From Xanthomonas campestris pv. badrii (GTDB lineage Bacteria; Pseudomonadota; Gammaproteobacteria; Xanthomonadales; Xanthomonadaceae): a stretch of DNA of 64,000 nucleotides. Numbering within the stretch: the first letter of the stretch is position 1; every line of letters starts with the position of its first letter. A model generated the notes under the pieces. That model saw only the letters and a list, made by a program, of their open reading frames with translations, ran no database searches and had not been told where the DNA came from. The position numbers were made by a program, and so were the translations under genes. Shown in pieces: positions 7,540 to 16,167 of this stretch. The DNA lies in NCBI RefSeq assembly GCF_012848175.1, contig NZ_CP051651.1, positions 248,001-312,000 on the forward strand, in the 5' to 3' direction.

Positions 7540-7986
7540 ATGATGACGACGCGAAGGAAAACGAAGTCTCGGGCCTTACATAACCAGGGGGCTGGGCCAG
7601 ATATTCGCATATCGATTGCTTCACTTTCACTAGCACTTCTCGTGCTTGGCTGTAGCGCTGTGTCCGCTGCGAAGACGCGTCAGCCTGTTGCATATCCCAC
7701 AGAACTCTATGGGGTATGGGACTTGGGCCCACAATCCTGCGAGCTGCCTGTGAATCCTGATTCGGATTCGCCTATACACATCGAGAAGGCCCGGTTGCGT
7801 GGGTACGAGCATCAGGAGAAGCCGGTCTCAGTCAGGCTTGTCTCTACTAATCCGCACGCCTGGGCTATCTCCGCAATCGAGGATTTCGCACCAGGGAAAA
7901 GAACTGATAATTTGTACGTCCTGAAGTGCGAACACCTAGTCATTTCTGACGGCGAGTCAGTCAGGCAATATCGTAGGTGTAAGTGA
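7540..7986 (+). CDS. Lipoprotein-like protein, unknown
   Basis: A 148-residue exported protein. A basic N-terminus is followed by a hydrophobic segment ending in VLGC with Cys38, an acceptable lipobox. AAGGGCG before the ATG-ATG pair supports the start at 7540. The mature part is small (about 110 residues) with Cys pairs and no catalytic motif. It stands 150 bp before another lipoprotein that pairs with the lysozyme effector. It may be an orphan or second immunity protein, but nothing beyond position supports this. Confidence 0.6.
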   Translation: MMTTRRKTKSRALHNQGAGPDIRISIASLSLALLVLGCSAVSAAKTRQPVAYPTELYGVWDLGPQSCELPVNPDSDSPIHIEKARLRGYEHQEKPVSVRLVSTNPHAWAISAIEDFAPGKRTDNLYVLKCEHLVISDGESVRQYRRCK

Positions 7987-8139
7987 TCGAGCCAGGTTGG
8001 TGTGATCAAAGAGAACCATCATGTCGGATGAGAATGAAAGCGCAGATTTTTAAACGCCCTGCTCGCTCCAAGGCCTGACGCGGCTGCCTGTGCCAACGGT
8101 CGATTTCTGTATGAATTTATTCGCACGCAAGGAATTTTC

Positions 8140-8628
8140 ATGAAAATAAAGTCTGTTGGCTGCGTGGCGCTTGCGCTCTTCTTCATCACAGGATGTACGG
8201 TGGTATCCGCGGGCGCGGACATGAGCGCTCCATCCGGCGACTCGCTTTGTGATCAGTCCCGTGGTTGGGGAGGTGCAGGTTCGACGCAAGCCCTACAAAT
8301 CAATCCACAGGTCTCCGAAGATGATAGCGGGCGTTCTTATCGCTTTGACCTTGGCGGTCGAGGCGGGTTGAAGCGCTTGGACGCTAGTTGTGGGTGGGGC
8401 TCATATGCGGAATGTAGCTTTGAGGCAGTCCGGCCCGATGGAGCAAGTTATCGCTTCTCAGAGATATCCACGTTTGGCCTCTGGGAGACGCAACAAGGGT
8501 TGTATCTTGTTTACCGTATCGTCGCGCCGAAGGAAAAGGCCGCAGAAGGAAAGCGGAGGGTCGTGAAGGTGGGTAATCCACCTGCAGAGATATGCAATCA
8601 GATCGGGGATTACTCTAATTTAATGTAG
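8140..8628 (+). CDS. Lipoprotein, probable immunity to the lysozyme effector
   Basis: A 162-residue lipoprotein with leader and lipobox ITGC (Cys19). AAGGA lies nine bases before the ATG. The mature domain is Gly/Ser/Trp-rich and contains three further Cys residues, suitable for periplasmic disulphides. It ends 18 bp before the effector gene at 8647. The arrangement equals the known Xanthomonas pair XAC2610 (lysozyme-inhibiting lipoprotein) and XAC2609, but I cannot confirm sequence relationship to XAC2610. Inhibition of the GH24-like effector is inferred. Confidence 0.75.
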   Translation: MKIKSVGCVALALFFITGCTVVSAGADMSAPSGDSLCDQSRGWGGAGSTQALQINPQVSEDDSGRSYRFDLGGRGGLKRLDASCGWGSYAECSFEAVRPDGASYRFSEISTFGLWETQQGLYLVYRIVAPKEKAAEGKRRVVKVGNPPAEICNQIGDYSNLM

Positions 8629-8646
8629 TTTTAGATAAGGAGATCA

Positions 8647-10470
8647 ATGATGCCTATTAACTATCGGGAGCTTACCCGGGAGCAGTACAACGCGCTCACC
8701 GGTGATCTGGTCAAGCTCACTGAAAGCTTGCACGCGCGCTCCCAGGATGTCGGCGATGGTCGGGCCACGATTGGCTATGGTTATACATTCAATCGTTCAA
8801 ACAATGCTGCGATCTGGGCTGAGTCCGGCATCGAGCTCTCGGATGCACAGCGCAGACAATTGGCAGCGATCGATGCTGCAGCCCCTGGGGACCGCACAAG
8901 GCTGGGTCTGCAATTTGATCGTACGCTCAATGCTGCAGAAGGAGACCAGCTACTAGCTGCATCCATGCCTGAGTACGAGCGGCCTATCAATGCGTTGAAC
9001 ATGCCAATGTCGCAAGAGCGCGCGGCGCTTGTGTCGCTCGTCTACAACCGTGGTGCGGGGTCGTATAACGCCAACATGCAGTCATTTCGGGGTGCTGTAG
9101 TGGCCGGAGATCGCTCCGAGGCCTGGTTTGAAATGCGCTACAACGCATGGGGAAGTAATGCTGCTGCGGAAGCGGGTCTTCGCAAGCGTCGTATACTGGA
9201 GTCAGAACTCTTTGGCCTTTACAGCGATCCAAATAACGTCACAAGCGACGAGGCGCTGTCTACTTACCAGATGTATCAGCAACATCGCGAGCGCATCAAT
9301 CGTGACGAAGCTCGCTGGGGTGTGGATATTGATGGAAATCCTGGTCAACGTAACTTGATTGCGGAGGCGAATCGGGACTATGCAACCTTGCTGGAAAGAC
9401 GGGGCAATGTGCAAACCCTTGCGGAGTCGTTGGATCCAGCGCGTTTGCGCCTGCTTTCTGACCTGCGTGAGCAGCATCCTGAAATTGCAGATCGCTTGAG
9501 CAATGAGGCATTTAACGCAGGATCAATCTATGTAGATGCGGGGCGAGATTCTGCGCGCGTTGTCGTGGATGCCGATCATGCTTCGACAATCGATGCGAAC
9601 CGCCGGAGAAACGGCGCAGAGGTCAGCAATAGCGATCTGCTGGTTGGAGGCGGAGGTAATGACACGCTGATTGGCGGACAGGGTAACGACGTCCTGATGG
9701 GTGGGCCGGGCCATGACGTGCTACGTGGTGGGGCCGGCAATGACACCTACATCGTTAACGATGGAGATGTAGTGCAGGATGCCGACCGCAATGGGCAGCT
9801 ATTTTGGAATGGCCAGCGACTGACTGGTGGCACCCGGCAAGCGGATGATCCAGAAGGAATTTTTCGTAATGCAGATGGTCAAACTACCTATCGGATTCAA
9901 GGTGCTGATCTATTGATTGGCAACGAGCGGGGACAGTCGGTAACGGTGCAGGATTTTCAGTCAGGAAGCCTGGGCATCGAACGCGGCCAAGCGCGTGTTC
10001 AGCGTGAGGCGAGTGCATCGCATATTGAATCAGATGCGGCCCACATCCACGAAAGCGGGGGATATCAGCTGGCATCTCTTTCCCAAGATCCGCTTCATCG
10101 CCAAGCCGAAGATGCGGTTCGTCGACTTGAACAGGGTCTCGGCAGAGAGTATGACGCCAGCAGCGAACGGTTGGCGGCGAGCAGCGCGTATCTTGCCAAA
10201 GAGAATGGGTTGTCACGAATCGATCATGTCGTGCTCAGCGAGAGCTACAAATCTGTGCGAGCGGGCGAGAACGTCTTCGTGGTGGAAGGGGCGTTGAACG
10301 ATCCCGCACACAAGAGGGCGCACATGAAGACGAACGACGCCATCGCACAGCCGGTCGAGCAGTCTCTGGCGCAGTTGCAGTCCCTGAGCGAGGCGCAAGG
10401 ACAGCAACAGTCCCAGCAACAGGAGCAGCAGCGCGAGCAGTCAATCACTACACCGCCTCGTATGGTGTGA
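8647..10470 (+). CDS. X-T4SS lysozyme effector with RTX repeats and XVIPCD
   Basis: A 607-residue three-part effector. Residues 9-195 are a GH24 (T4-lysozyme-like) domain: Glu26, Asp34/Asp37 and Thr41 in a segment ending TIGYGYTF match the E...D...T active site (Glu-to-Thr spacing identical to T4 lysozyme). Residues 331-372 hold RTX calcium-binding nonapeptides (GGNDTLIGG, GNDVLMGG, GHDVLRGG, GNDTYIV). The C-terminus (about 480-607) is an XVIPCD with GREYDASSER, GLSRIDHVVL, VFVVEGAL and a poly-Gln tail. This architecture matches XAC2609 of X. citri, which degrades rival peptidoglycan. AAGGAG precedes the start; the immunity lipoprotein lies directly upstream. Confidence 0.9.
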   Translation: MMPINYRELTREQYNALTGDLVKLTESLHARSQDVGDGRATIGYGYTFNRSNNAAIWAESGIELSDAQRRQLAAIDAAAPGDRTRLGLQFDRTLNAAEGDQLLAASMPEYERPINALNMPMSQERAALVSLVYNRGAGSYNANMQSFRGAVVAGDRSEAWFEMRYNAWGSNAAAEAGLRKRRILESELFGLYSDPNNVTSDEALSTYQMYQQHRERINRDEARWGVDIDGNPGQRNLIAEANRDYATLLERRGNVQTLAESLDPARLRLLSDLREQHPEIADRLSNEAFNAGSIYVDAGRDSARVVVDADHASTIDANRRRNGAEVSNSDLLVGGGGNDTLIGGQGNDVLMGGPGHDVLRGGAGNDTYIVNDGDVVQDADRNGQLFWNGQRLTGGTRQADDPEGIFRNADGQTTYRIQGADLLIGNERGQSVTVQDFQSGSLGIERGQARVQREASASHIESDAAHIHESGGYQLASLSQDPLHRQAEDAVRRLEQGLGREYDASSERLAASSAYLAKENGLSRIDHVVLSESYKSVRAGENVFVVEGALNDPAHKRAHMKTNDAIAQPVEQSLAQLQSLSEAQGQQQSQQQEQQREQSITTPPRMV

Positions 10471-10523
10471 GAACACCGTATCGATTTATGCAGGACGGGG
10501 GATGTCAAGCCCCGGGAAGATTG

Positions 10524-10593
10524 GAGCCTCCCGACATCTCGGCGCTCTGGGCCACGGCGTTTGGGTTGTTCCAGCAAAGCACCGCCCTGTCTT
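10524..10593 (+). repeat. Truncated second copy of the SymE leader
   Basis: This stretch aligns with 6731-6799: CCTCCCGACATC, then GGGTTGTTCCAG, then a position where ATGTCT is replaced by CTGTCT. The copy ends exactly where the IS5-type terminal repeat begins at 10595, so the coding part was lost or replaced. Confidence 0.65.
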
Positions 10594-10594
10594 A

Positions 10595-10760
10595 GAGCGG
10601 CTAACAAAACCCAGGAAGCATGCGTAAGCAGATGATGGAGCATGCAAGCGAGAGCAACGCTAAGTGGATATCGATGCGGCGTTCGAAGCGGATACGCAGC
10701 TTGCCATCCCGGCGAACCAAGCGTGCGTGCGCTCGACGACCCAGCGATGCTTGCCAGGCG
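10595..10760 (-). pseudogene. IS5-family transposase relic with terminal repeat
   Basis: The terminal repeat AGAGCGGCTAACAAA (10595-10609) is followed on the minus strand by the last part of an IS5/IS427-type transposase. PGKHRWVVERTHAWF reads in one frame, and RFERRIDIHLALLSLAC reads in another, so a frameshift lies near 10705. The transposase stop TAG falls within the terminal repeat. Upstream of about 10760 similarity ends. The same terminal repeat bounds the small element at 50390-50533. Confidence 0.75.
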
Positions 10761-10931
10761 GTCGTTGCGTCAACGCAACATGGTGGAAGACGGGCGATGG
10801 ATGCGTGACTTCTTCAGCCGCCCAGGCATGCGCGTGGAAGTGTTTCCACGAGGCGAGGCCGATGCACCGCAGGAGCGGGTGGAGCATCACTGCGTTGAAT
10901 GGATCTACATCCGTTAATCCAAGCAACGGTC

Positions 10932-11021
10932 ATGCCATTGAATCCACAGGCGCAAGCCATTGTTGATGACTTCGGCCGCCAGGCCGGTGTTACCCCGGGA
11001 CATGTCACCAAGTTGCAGGTT
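10932..11021 (+). pseudogene. Alpha/beta-hydrolase N-terminal stub
   Basis: About 30 codons starting MPLNPQAQAIVDDFG resemble the beginning of acetyl-esterase/HSL-type alpha/beta hydrolases. The similarity stops where the 3' end of the TetR gene begins, so the rest was deleted. It may mark a hydrolase once adjacent to this TetR locus. Confidence 0.45.
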
Positions 11022-11696
11022 TCACCAGTCAGAAGCGCCGATGCCTCGCAGAAGGAGTTCGATCCCGGCCAGGAAATCAGCGCGGTCATCGTGCTTTGGC
11101 AATTGCGCGCAGATGTGACGGGTAAAAGGGAACTTCTGGGCATCCAGCGCTGCCCAGGCCTGCGACACTTCGGTCAGTAGGCTGGCTCGATCGAATCCTC
11201 GCTCGCGTGCCAGCTGTGAGTGGGCAGCGTTCTCTCCGCCAACCCCGGTGATGTAGCTCATGAGCGCGGATGTAGTCGACCATTGCTTTGCTTGCGGCAC
11301 GCCTAGCGCTTGCACCTGCTGGCCCAGCGCTTCCAAGATGCGGACCGTAGGTAGCGCGCTGCCTGAGTGTGCCAGTGCGCCGCCAATCCATGGGTGTGCA
11401 TCCATGGCGTCGAATAGCCGGCCGGCGATGCTGCGGACCCTGTTCTCAGGTGTCGATTTTGAAGCTGACGCATCAACAGCGCTGGCAATGATCGCATCAC
11501 ACGCCGCGGTCAGTAGATCGCGCTTGTTGTCTATGTGCCAGTAGATCGCGCCTGCGCCCGTCGCCAGCCGATCAGCCAACGCGCGAAAGGTGAGTCCCGA
11601 CTCACCGTTTTCGTCCAGCAGCGCGACCGCCTCGGCGACGATGCGCTCGCGTGACAGTGCACTTTCCTTGCGACGGCCTGATGTGTTCTTGCTCAT
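11022..11696 (-). CDS. TetR-family repressor
   Basis: A 224-residue regulator. The N-terminal helix-turn-helix (about 15-60: LSRERIVAEAVALLDENGE, FRALADRLATGAGAIYWHI) is typical of TetR, with the YWHIDNKRDLL block ending the DNA-binding domain. The remainder is the ligand/dimer domain (TetR_C-like). The start at 11696 places the gene divergent from the flavin monooxygenase at 11783. The 86-bp gap holds two palindromes that are almost surely its operators, so it probably represses both itself and the monooxygenase, with an oxidisable compound as inducer. Confidence 0.9.
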   Translation of the reverse strand: MSKNTSGRRKESALSRERIVAEAVALLDENGESGLTFRALADRLATGAGAIYWHIDNKRDLLTAACDAIIASAVDASASKSTPENRVRSIAGRLFDAMDAHPWIGGALAHSGSALPTVRILEALGQQVQALGVPQAKQWSTTSALMSYITGVGGENAAHSQLARERGFDRASLLTEVSQAWAALDAQKFPFTRHICAQLPKHDDRADFLAGIELLLRGIGASDW

Positions 11697-11715
11697 GGCT
11701 TCATCTTGACACAAA

Positions 11716-11751
11716 TGGAATGCCGTTCCACGATAATGGAATGACGTTCCA
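11716..11751. promoter_or_regulatory. Twin TetR operators
   Basis: Two near-identical palindromes, TGGAATGCCGTTCCA (11716-11730) and TGGAATGACGTTCCA (11737-11751), lie 21 bp centre to centre, about two helical turns, between the divergent starts. This is the expected place and shape for a TetR operator bound by two dimers. Confidence 0.8.
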
Positions 11752-11782
11752 TTTGGGCGCGCCATTTGTAGGGAGGCAACAC

Positions 11783-12922
11783 ATGGACAACGGTATTGCG
11801 ATTGTCGGGGCAGGGCTGGGAGGCCTGACGCTGGCGCGCGTCCTGCAGGTGCACGGCATCCCTGCAACGGTCTACGAGGCAGAGGCTTCCAGTCACGCGC
11901 GTCACCAGGGCGGCATGCTTGATATCCACGCGCACACTGGGCAGCACGCCCTCGAAGCTGCCGGATTGTTGGAAGATTTCAGGCGGATGATCAATCCTGG
12001 GGGAGAGACCGTGCGCGTGCTGGATAGGCACGCTGCAGTGTTATACGAGGAGTTGGACGATGGCACTGGCAGCAGGCCCGAGGTGCCTCGCGGCGCACTG
12101 CGGAAGTTGCTGCTGGACTCGCTGCCTGATGGCATGGTGCGCTGGGATCACAAGGTGACCACCGTGGTTCCGCTTGGTGCCGGAAGGCATCGCCTAGAGT
12201 TCGCCAACGGCACCTCGGCCGAGACGGCGTTGCTGGTGGGCGCCGATGGTGCATGGTCAAGGGTGCGTCCACTCCTGACCAATGCCACGCCGATGTATGC
12301 CGGGCTGACGTTCTTCGAAACATGGATGCCGAACTGTAAACAACATCGTCCAGCCTGCTCTCAAGCGGTGGGAAGTGGATCGATGTTTGCGGTTGAGCCC
12401 GGTATGGGCATCCTCGCACACGCCGAGCCCGACAATGTCTTGCACGCCTACGTGGAACTGCAGCGGCCACTGACATGGGCCCAACAGTTATCCGGGCTGG
12501 ACGCCAGCACTGCAGCCAAGTGCGTGGCGGGAGAGTTCAAGGGATGGTCGCCGGTGCTAACCGCGCTGATCACGGATGGCCAGGTCGATCCGGTGATCAG
12601 GCCAATCTATACGCTGCCGGTCAGGCATCGCTGGACACGCGTCGCCGGCGTCACCGCACTGGGTGATGCAGCGCACCTCATGATTCCCTCCGGCGAGGGC
12701 GCCAACTTGGCGATGCTCGATGGCGCAGAACTTGCTGCTGCTATAGCCGCCCGCCCGGGCGACTTAGACGCCGCACTTGGCGAGTACGAGCGCGCCATGT
12801 TCGCGAGAGGCTCGCAGGCAGCAGCGGAAGCAACAAAGCTCTCCGAGATCATGTTTGGACCTGGCAGTCCGAAGACGCTGGTGGATTTCTTCAGGCCGCA
12901 TCGTCACAACCACGCGGTTTGA
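11783..12922 (+). CDS. FAD-dependent monooxygenase, TetX-like
   Basis: A 379-residue class A flavoprotein monooxygenase. The FAD-binding GAGLGG lies at residues 9-14, the conserved DG-type strand LLVGADGAWSRVR near 155, and the second FAD motif GDAAHLMIPSGEGAN near 294. TetX-like enzymes hydroxylate tetracyclines or other aromatics; the substrate here is unknown. GGGAGG about seven bases upstream supports the ATG at 11783. It is divergent from the TetR gene and likely derepressed when that repressor binds a ligand. Resistance function should not be assumed. Confidence 0.85.
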   Translation: MDNGIAIVGAGLGGLTLARVLQVHGIPATVYEAEASSHARHQGGMLDIHAHTGQHALEAAGLLEDFRRMINPGGETVRVLDRHAAVLYEELDDGTGSRPEVPRGALRKLLLDSLPDGMVRWDHKVTTVVPLGAGRHRLEFANGTSAETALLVGADGAWSRVRPLLTNATPMYAGLTFFETWMPNCKQHRPACSQAVGSGSMFAVEPGMGILAHAEPDNVLHAYVELQRPLTWAQQLSGLDASTAAKCVAGEFKGWSPVLTALITDGQVDPVIRPIYTLPVRHRWTRVAGVTALGDAAHLMIPSGEGANLAMLDGAELAAAIAARPGDLDAALGEYERAMFARGSQAAAEATKLSEIMFGPGSPKTLVDFFRPHRHNHAV

Positions 12923-13153
12923 TCGAGAAAGGGTGCCGTGACAGGAGGCCGGCGTGCACGCTTTTCTTGGACGCCGTTCTTAGGATTGCGACCTCAAGAC
13001 ACAACTCGGCTAGTGTGGCCCACCGGCATCTGTGCGGCACCCGCGTAGTGAGCCGCTCCACCGAACCCAGTGCGCGCCCTCAAGAAAGCACGTCGAGCCG
13101 ACGCATCGCGCTTAGCCCGCGCGGTGGAAGGTGAGGCCGCACCAACCCGGGGT

Positions 13154-14056
13154 TCACCCCCGGCTCGGGTCGAGTTCTCGAACGATGTCGATGAATGCCC
13201 GCAGCGGCGGCGGCATCTGGCGCTGGCCTGAAAAATAAAGCATGTGCCCGGCCACCGGCGGGCACCAGTCCTCCAGCACCGTGACCAGCGCGCCTGTACG
13301 CAGCGCATCCAAGGCGTAGGGCTCGGGCACGTAGGCGATGCCCAGGCCCTTCACGGCGGCTTCTACCATCAACGGATTGTTGTCCAGGGTCAGCGTACCG
13401 GGCACGTCGATCGTCATGACCTGGCCGTGCCGGGTGAATTCCCAGCGGTAGCGCTTGCCGCTGGGCAGGCGCTGGCGGATGCAGCGGTGCTGAGTCAAGG
13501 CATCCGGCGTCTGCGGGGCGCGATGCGCGGCCAGATAGCCGGGCGCGGCAACCGCCAGGAAGCGAATGCTGCCGCCCAGCGCCACGGCCACCATGTCCTT
13601 GGGCACCGCCTCGGCCAGGCGGACCCCCGCATCGAAGCCCTGTGCCACGACATCGACCAGTCGACCTTCCGATACCAGGTCCAGCTCAACGCCTGGATGG
13701 CGCGCCATGAAGGTGGGCACCACGGTGCGCAGCAGCCAGCCGATCGCGGCGGCATTGCCGTTGATGCGCAGCTGTCCCTGAAGATGCGCCGGGTCGGCGC
13801 TGACATCCCCCAGGGCAGTGTCCAATTCCTGCAGCAGCGGATTGAGGCGCGCCCGCAGGCGCTCGCCGGCGTCAGTCAGCGATACGCTGCGCGTGGTCCG
13901 GTGCAGCAGCCGGGCGCCCAAATGCTCCTCCAGGCCCCGGATGGCATTGCTCAGCGAAGGACGGGCCACGCCCAGACTGTCGGCCGCCGCGCGAAAGCTG
14001 TGGTGCTGCGCCACGGCCATGAACGCGCGCAGATCTGCCAGGGTTGTCTTGTTCAT
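13154..14056 (-). CDS. LysR-family regulator
   Basis: A 300-residue LysR-type activator/repressor. The winged helix (about 5-65) has AAADSLGVARPSLSNAIRGLEEHLG and the LLHRTTRSVSLTDAG block; residues 90-295 form the periplasmic-binding-protein-like effector domain. ATG at 14056 is preferred to the one at 14071. It is divergent from the SDR/esterase pair, so control of that pair is likely; the 98-bp gap would hold its site. The inducer is unknown. Confidence 0.9.
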   Translation of the reverse strand: MNKTTLADLRAFMAVAQHHSFRAAADSLGVARPSLSNAIRGLEEHLGARLLHRTTRSVSLTDAGERLRARLNPLLQELDTALGDVSADPAHLQGQLRINGNAAAIGWLLRTVVPTFMARHPGVELDLVSEGRLVDVVAQGFDAGVRLAEAVPKDMVAVALGGSIRFLAVAAPGYLAAHRAPQTPDALTQHRCIRQRLPSGKRYRWEFTRHGQVMTIDVPGTLTLDNNPLMVEAAVKGLGIAYVPEPYALDALRTGALVTVLEDWCPPVAGHMLYFSGQRQMPPPLRAFIDIVRELDPSRG

Positions 14057-14154
14057 TAGTTCAAAATACAAACGTGCTCATTCGGGTCATAGCATATTGT
14101 TGAACCAGCCACCCGGCGTCACCCTTTGCTCATCGATCTTTCAAGGACTTCACG

Positions 14155-14997
14155 ATGAGCAAAACCTGGCTGATTACCGGCGCATCGGCCGGTCTGGGTC
14201 GCCTGCTAACCGAGCGCCTGCTGGCGCGTGGCGAAAAGGTTGCCGCTACCGTGCGCCGGCCACAGGTGCTGCAGGACCTGGCCGCGCGCCACCCCGACAC
14301 CCTGTGCGTCTACACCATGGACCTGACCGACACCCAGGCCATACACGCTACCGTGGAGCAGGCATTCGCGGACTTCGGCCGGATCGACATACTTGTCTCC
14401 AACGCCGGCTATGGCGTGCTTGGCACGGCCGAAGATGCCACCGACGCCCAGGTCCGGCACATCATCGACACCAACCTGGTCGGCTCCATCGCCCTGATCC
14501 GCGCCGCGCTCCCACATCTGCGCAAGCAAGGCGGCGGGCACGTGCTGCAACTATCGTCCGAAGGTGGCCAGATCGCCTACCCGGGCTTCAGCCTCTACCA
14601 TGCGAGCAAATGGGGCATCGAAGGCTTCGTCGAAGCACTCTCCAAAGAGCTGGCGCCCTTCGACATCAAGTTCACCCTGGTGGAGCCCGGCCCCACCGCC
14701 ACCAACTTCGTGGCCGGCACGGTGCGCCCTGCGCTATCGCCCGCCTATGCAGGCACGCCGGCCGACCAGGTGCGGAGCGGCATCGACTCCGGTGCCTTTG
14801 CTGTCACCGGCGATGCGGGCAAGGTGGTGCTGCGCATGATCGAGATGGTCGATGCCGGACACGCACCACTGCGCCTTACGCTGGGCGCTTCGGCCTATCG
14901 GGGCATCCGCGCCGCGCTGCTGCAACGGCTGGCCGAGCTCGAAGCGCAACAGGCCATCGCCGAATCGGTGGAGCTTTCCGATGAAGCCGCACGCTAG
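14155..14997 (+). CDS. Short-chain dehydrogenase/reductase
   Basis: A 280-residue classical SDR. The NAD(P) motif TGASAGLG is at residues 8-15, the SNAGYG motif near 82, the catalytic Ser in LQLSSEGG near 135, and Tyr148-x-x-x-Lys152. Arg residues after the first motif suggest NADP preference. Just upstream is AAGGAC as ribosome site. It is followed ten bases later by the esterase gene, forming a two-gene operon under the divergent LysR. The substrate cannot be told. Confidence 0.9.
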   Translation: MSKTWLITGASAGLGRLLTERLLARGEKVAATVRRPQVLQDLAARHPDTLCVYTMDLTDTQAIHATVEQAFADFGRIDILVSNAGYGVLGTAEDATDAQVRHIIDTNLVGSIALIRAALPHLRKQGGGHVLQLSSEGGQIAYPGFSLYHASKWGIEGFVEALSKELAPFDIKFTLVEPGPTATNFVAGTVRPALSPAYAGTPADQVRSGIDSGAFAVTGDAGKVVLRMIEMVDAGHAPLRLTLGASAYRGIRAALLQRLAELEAQQAIAESVELSDEAAR

Positions 14998-15007
14998 GGA
15001 TCACGCC

Positions 15008-15952
15008 ATGACATCGACTTTGCACCTGGTCTCGCCGGAAGCGCGCGAGATTGCTTCCTCATTCCCGCGCTTTGTCCCGGACCTGGACGCGCCGCAGGCC
15101 TTCCGCGACATGCTCGCCTCGCTCAATCCGCTGGAAGCGGTAGCGCATACCGAGCATCGCATCCCCTCGCTGACCGGCGCACCGGCGGTGCGCGTGCTGA
15201 TGTATCGGCCTGAGGGCGTGAGCGGCCCACTGCCGGCGCTGTTGTACATTCATGGCGGCGGCTTCGTCGCCGGCAGCCCAGACATGATGAGTGGCGCCAG
15301 TTGGCGGCTGGCCCAGCGTCTGGGCGTGGCGGTGGTTGCCGTGCAGTATCGCCTGGCGCCGGAAACGCCCTTTCCTGGCCCGGTCGAGGATTGCCACGCT
15401 GCGCTGGCGTGGCTGTTCAACCAGGCCGAGGCGCTGGGCGTCGATCCGCGCCGGATTGCGATCTACGGCCAGAGCGCGGGCGGCGGGCTGGCCGCAGCCA
15501 CCGCCCTGCTTGCCCGCGAGCGTGGCGAGCACGCGCTGGCTGCCCAGTTCCTGCTCTATCCGATGCTCGACCCGCGCACCGGCACGCCGGATGCGCCAGT
15601 CGACAACGCAAGCACGGGCCAATTCCTTTGGACTCGCGAAGCCAACCGCAAAGGATGGACCGCCATGCGCGGCACCCAGCCGATCGCGCCGGAACGGCTG
15701 GGGCACTTCGGCCCAGCGCTGGCCGACAACCTGGCCGGCCTTCCGCCGACCTTCATGGCCGTCGGCTCGGTGGATCTGTTCCTGGAGGAGGACGTGGCCT
15801 ATGCCCTGCGCCTGTCGCGTGCCGGCGTGGCCATCGACCTGCAGGTGTATGCGGGCGGAGTGCATGGCTTCGAAGCCCTGCCGGGCGCCAACACCGAGGC
15901 ATATTGGCAGGCCTTCGACGCAGCAGCCCGGCGTTGGCTGCTGCCGGCCTGA
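15008..15952 (+). CDS. HSL-type alpha/beta hydrolase (esterase)
   Basis: A 314-residue esterase of the hormone-sensitive-lipase group. The oxyanion HGGGF motif is near residue 82 and the nucleophile lies in GQSAGG near 156. The Asp and His of the triad are probably in the VGSVDLFLEED and VHGFE blocks (around 260 and 290). It starts ten bases after the SDR stop, so the two are co-transcribed. Together they might reduce and hydrolyse a small ester or lactone, but that is a guess. No signal peptide, so cytoplasmic. Confidence 0.9.
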   Translation: MTSTLHLVSPEAREIASSFPRFVPDLDAPQAFRDMLASLNPLEAVAHTEHRIPSLTGAPAVRVLMYRPEGVSGPLPALLYIHGGGFVAGSPDMMSGASWRLAQRLGVAVVAVQYRLAPETPFPGPVEDCHAALAWLFNQAEALGVDPRRIAIYGQSAGGGLAAATALLARERGEHALAAQFLLYPMLDPRTGTPDAPVDNASTGQFLWTREANRKGWTAMRGTQPIAPERLGHFGPALADNLAGLPPTFMAVGSVDLFLEEDVAYALRLSRAGVAIDLQVYAGGVHGFEALPGANTEAYWQAFDAAARRWLLPA

Positions 15953-16167
15953 GGGCGGTTTTTCCGCACCATTCATGAGCCCGTATTGCGCAAGGACGCG
16001 CGGCGCCATTGGGCCGCCACCTTCGGCGTGCGTGCACAGGCGATGATGTGCGCTGGCACTATCACCGGAGGCGATGCCACGGTTGATGCACACAGTGCAT
16101 GCGTGACCGTAATGGCTGCCTCTTGAGGAGTGTCAAGCCAGTCGCACGCACTGGCACGCGTCCGCGA

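Noticed and set aside
15953..16167. Palindrome-like TGATGCACACAGTGCATGC
   Set aside because: Short and imperfect, with no gene context to make it an operator or terminator.
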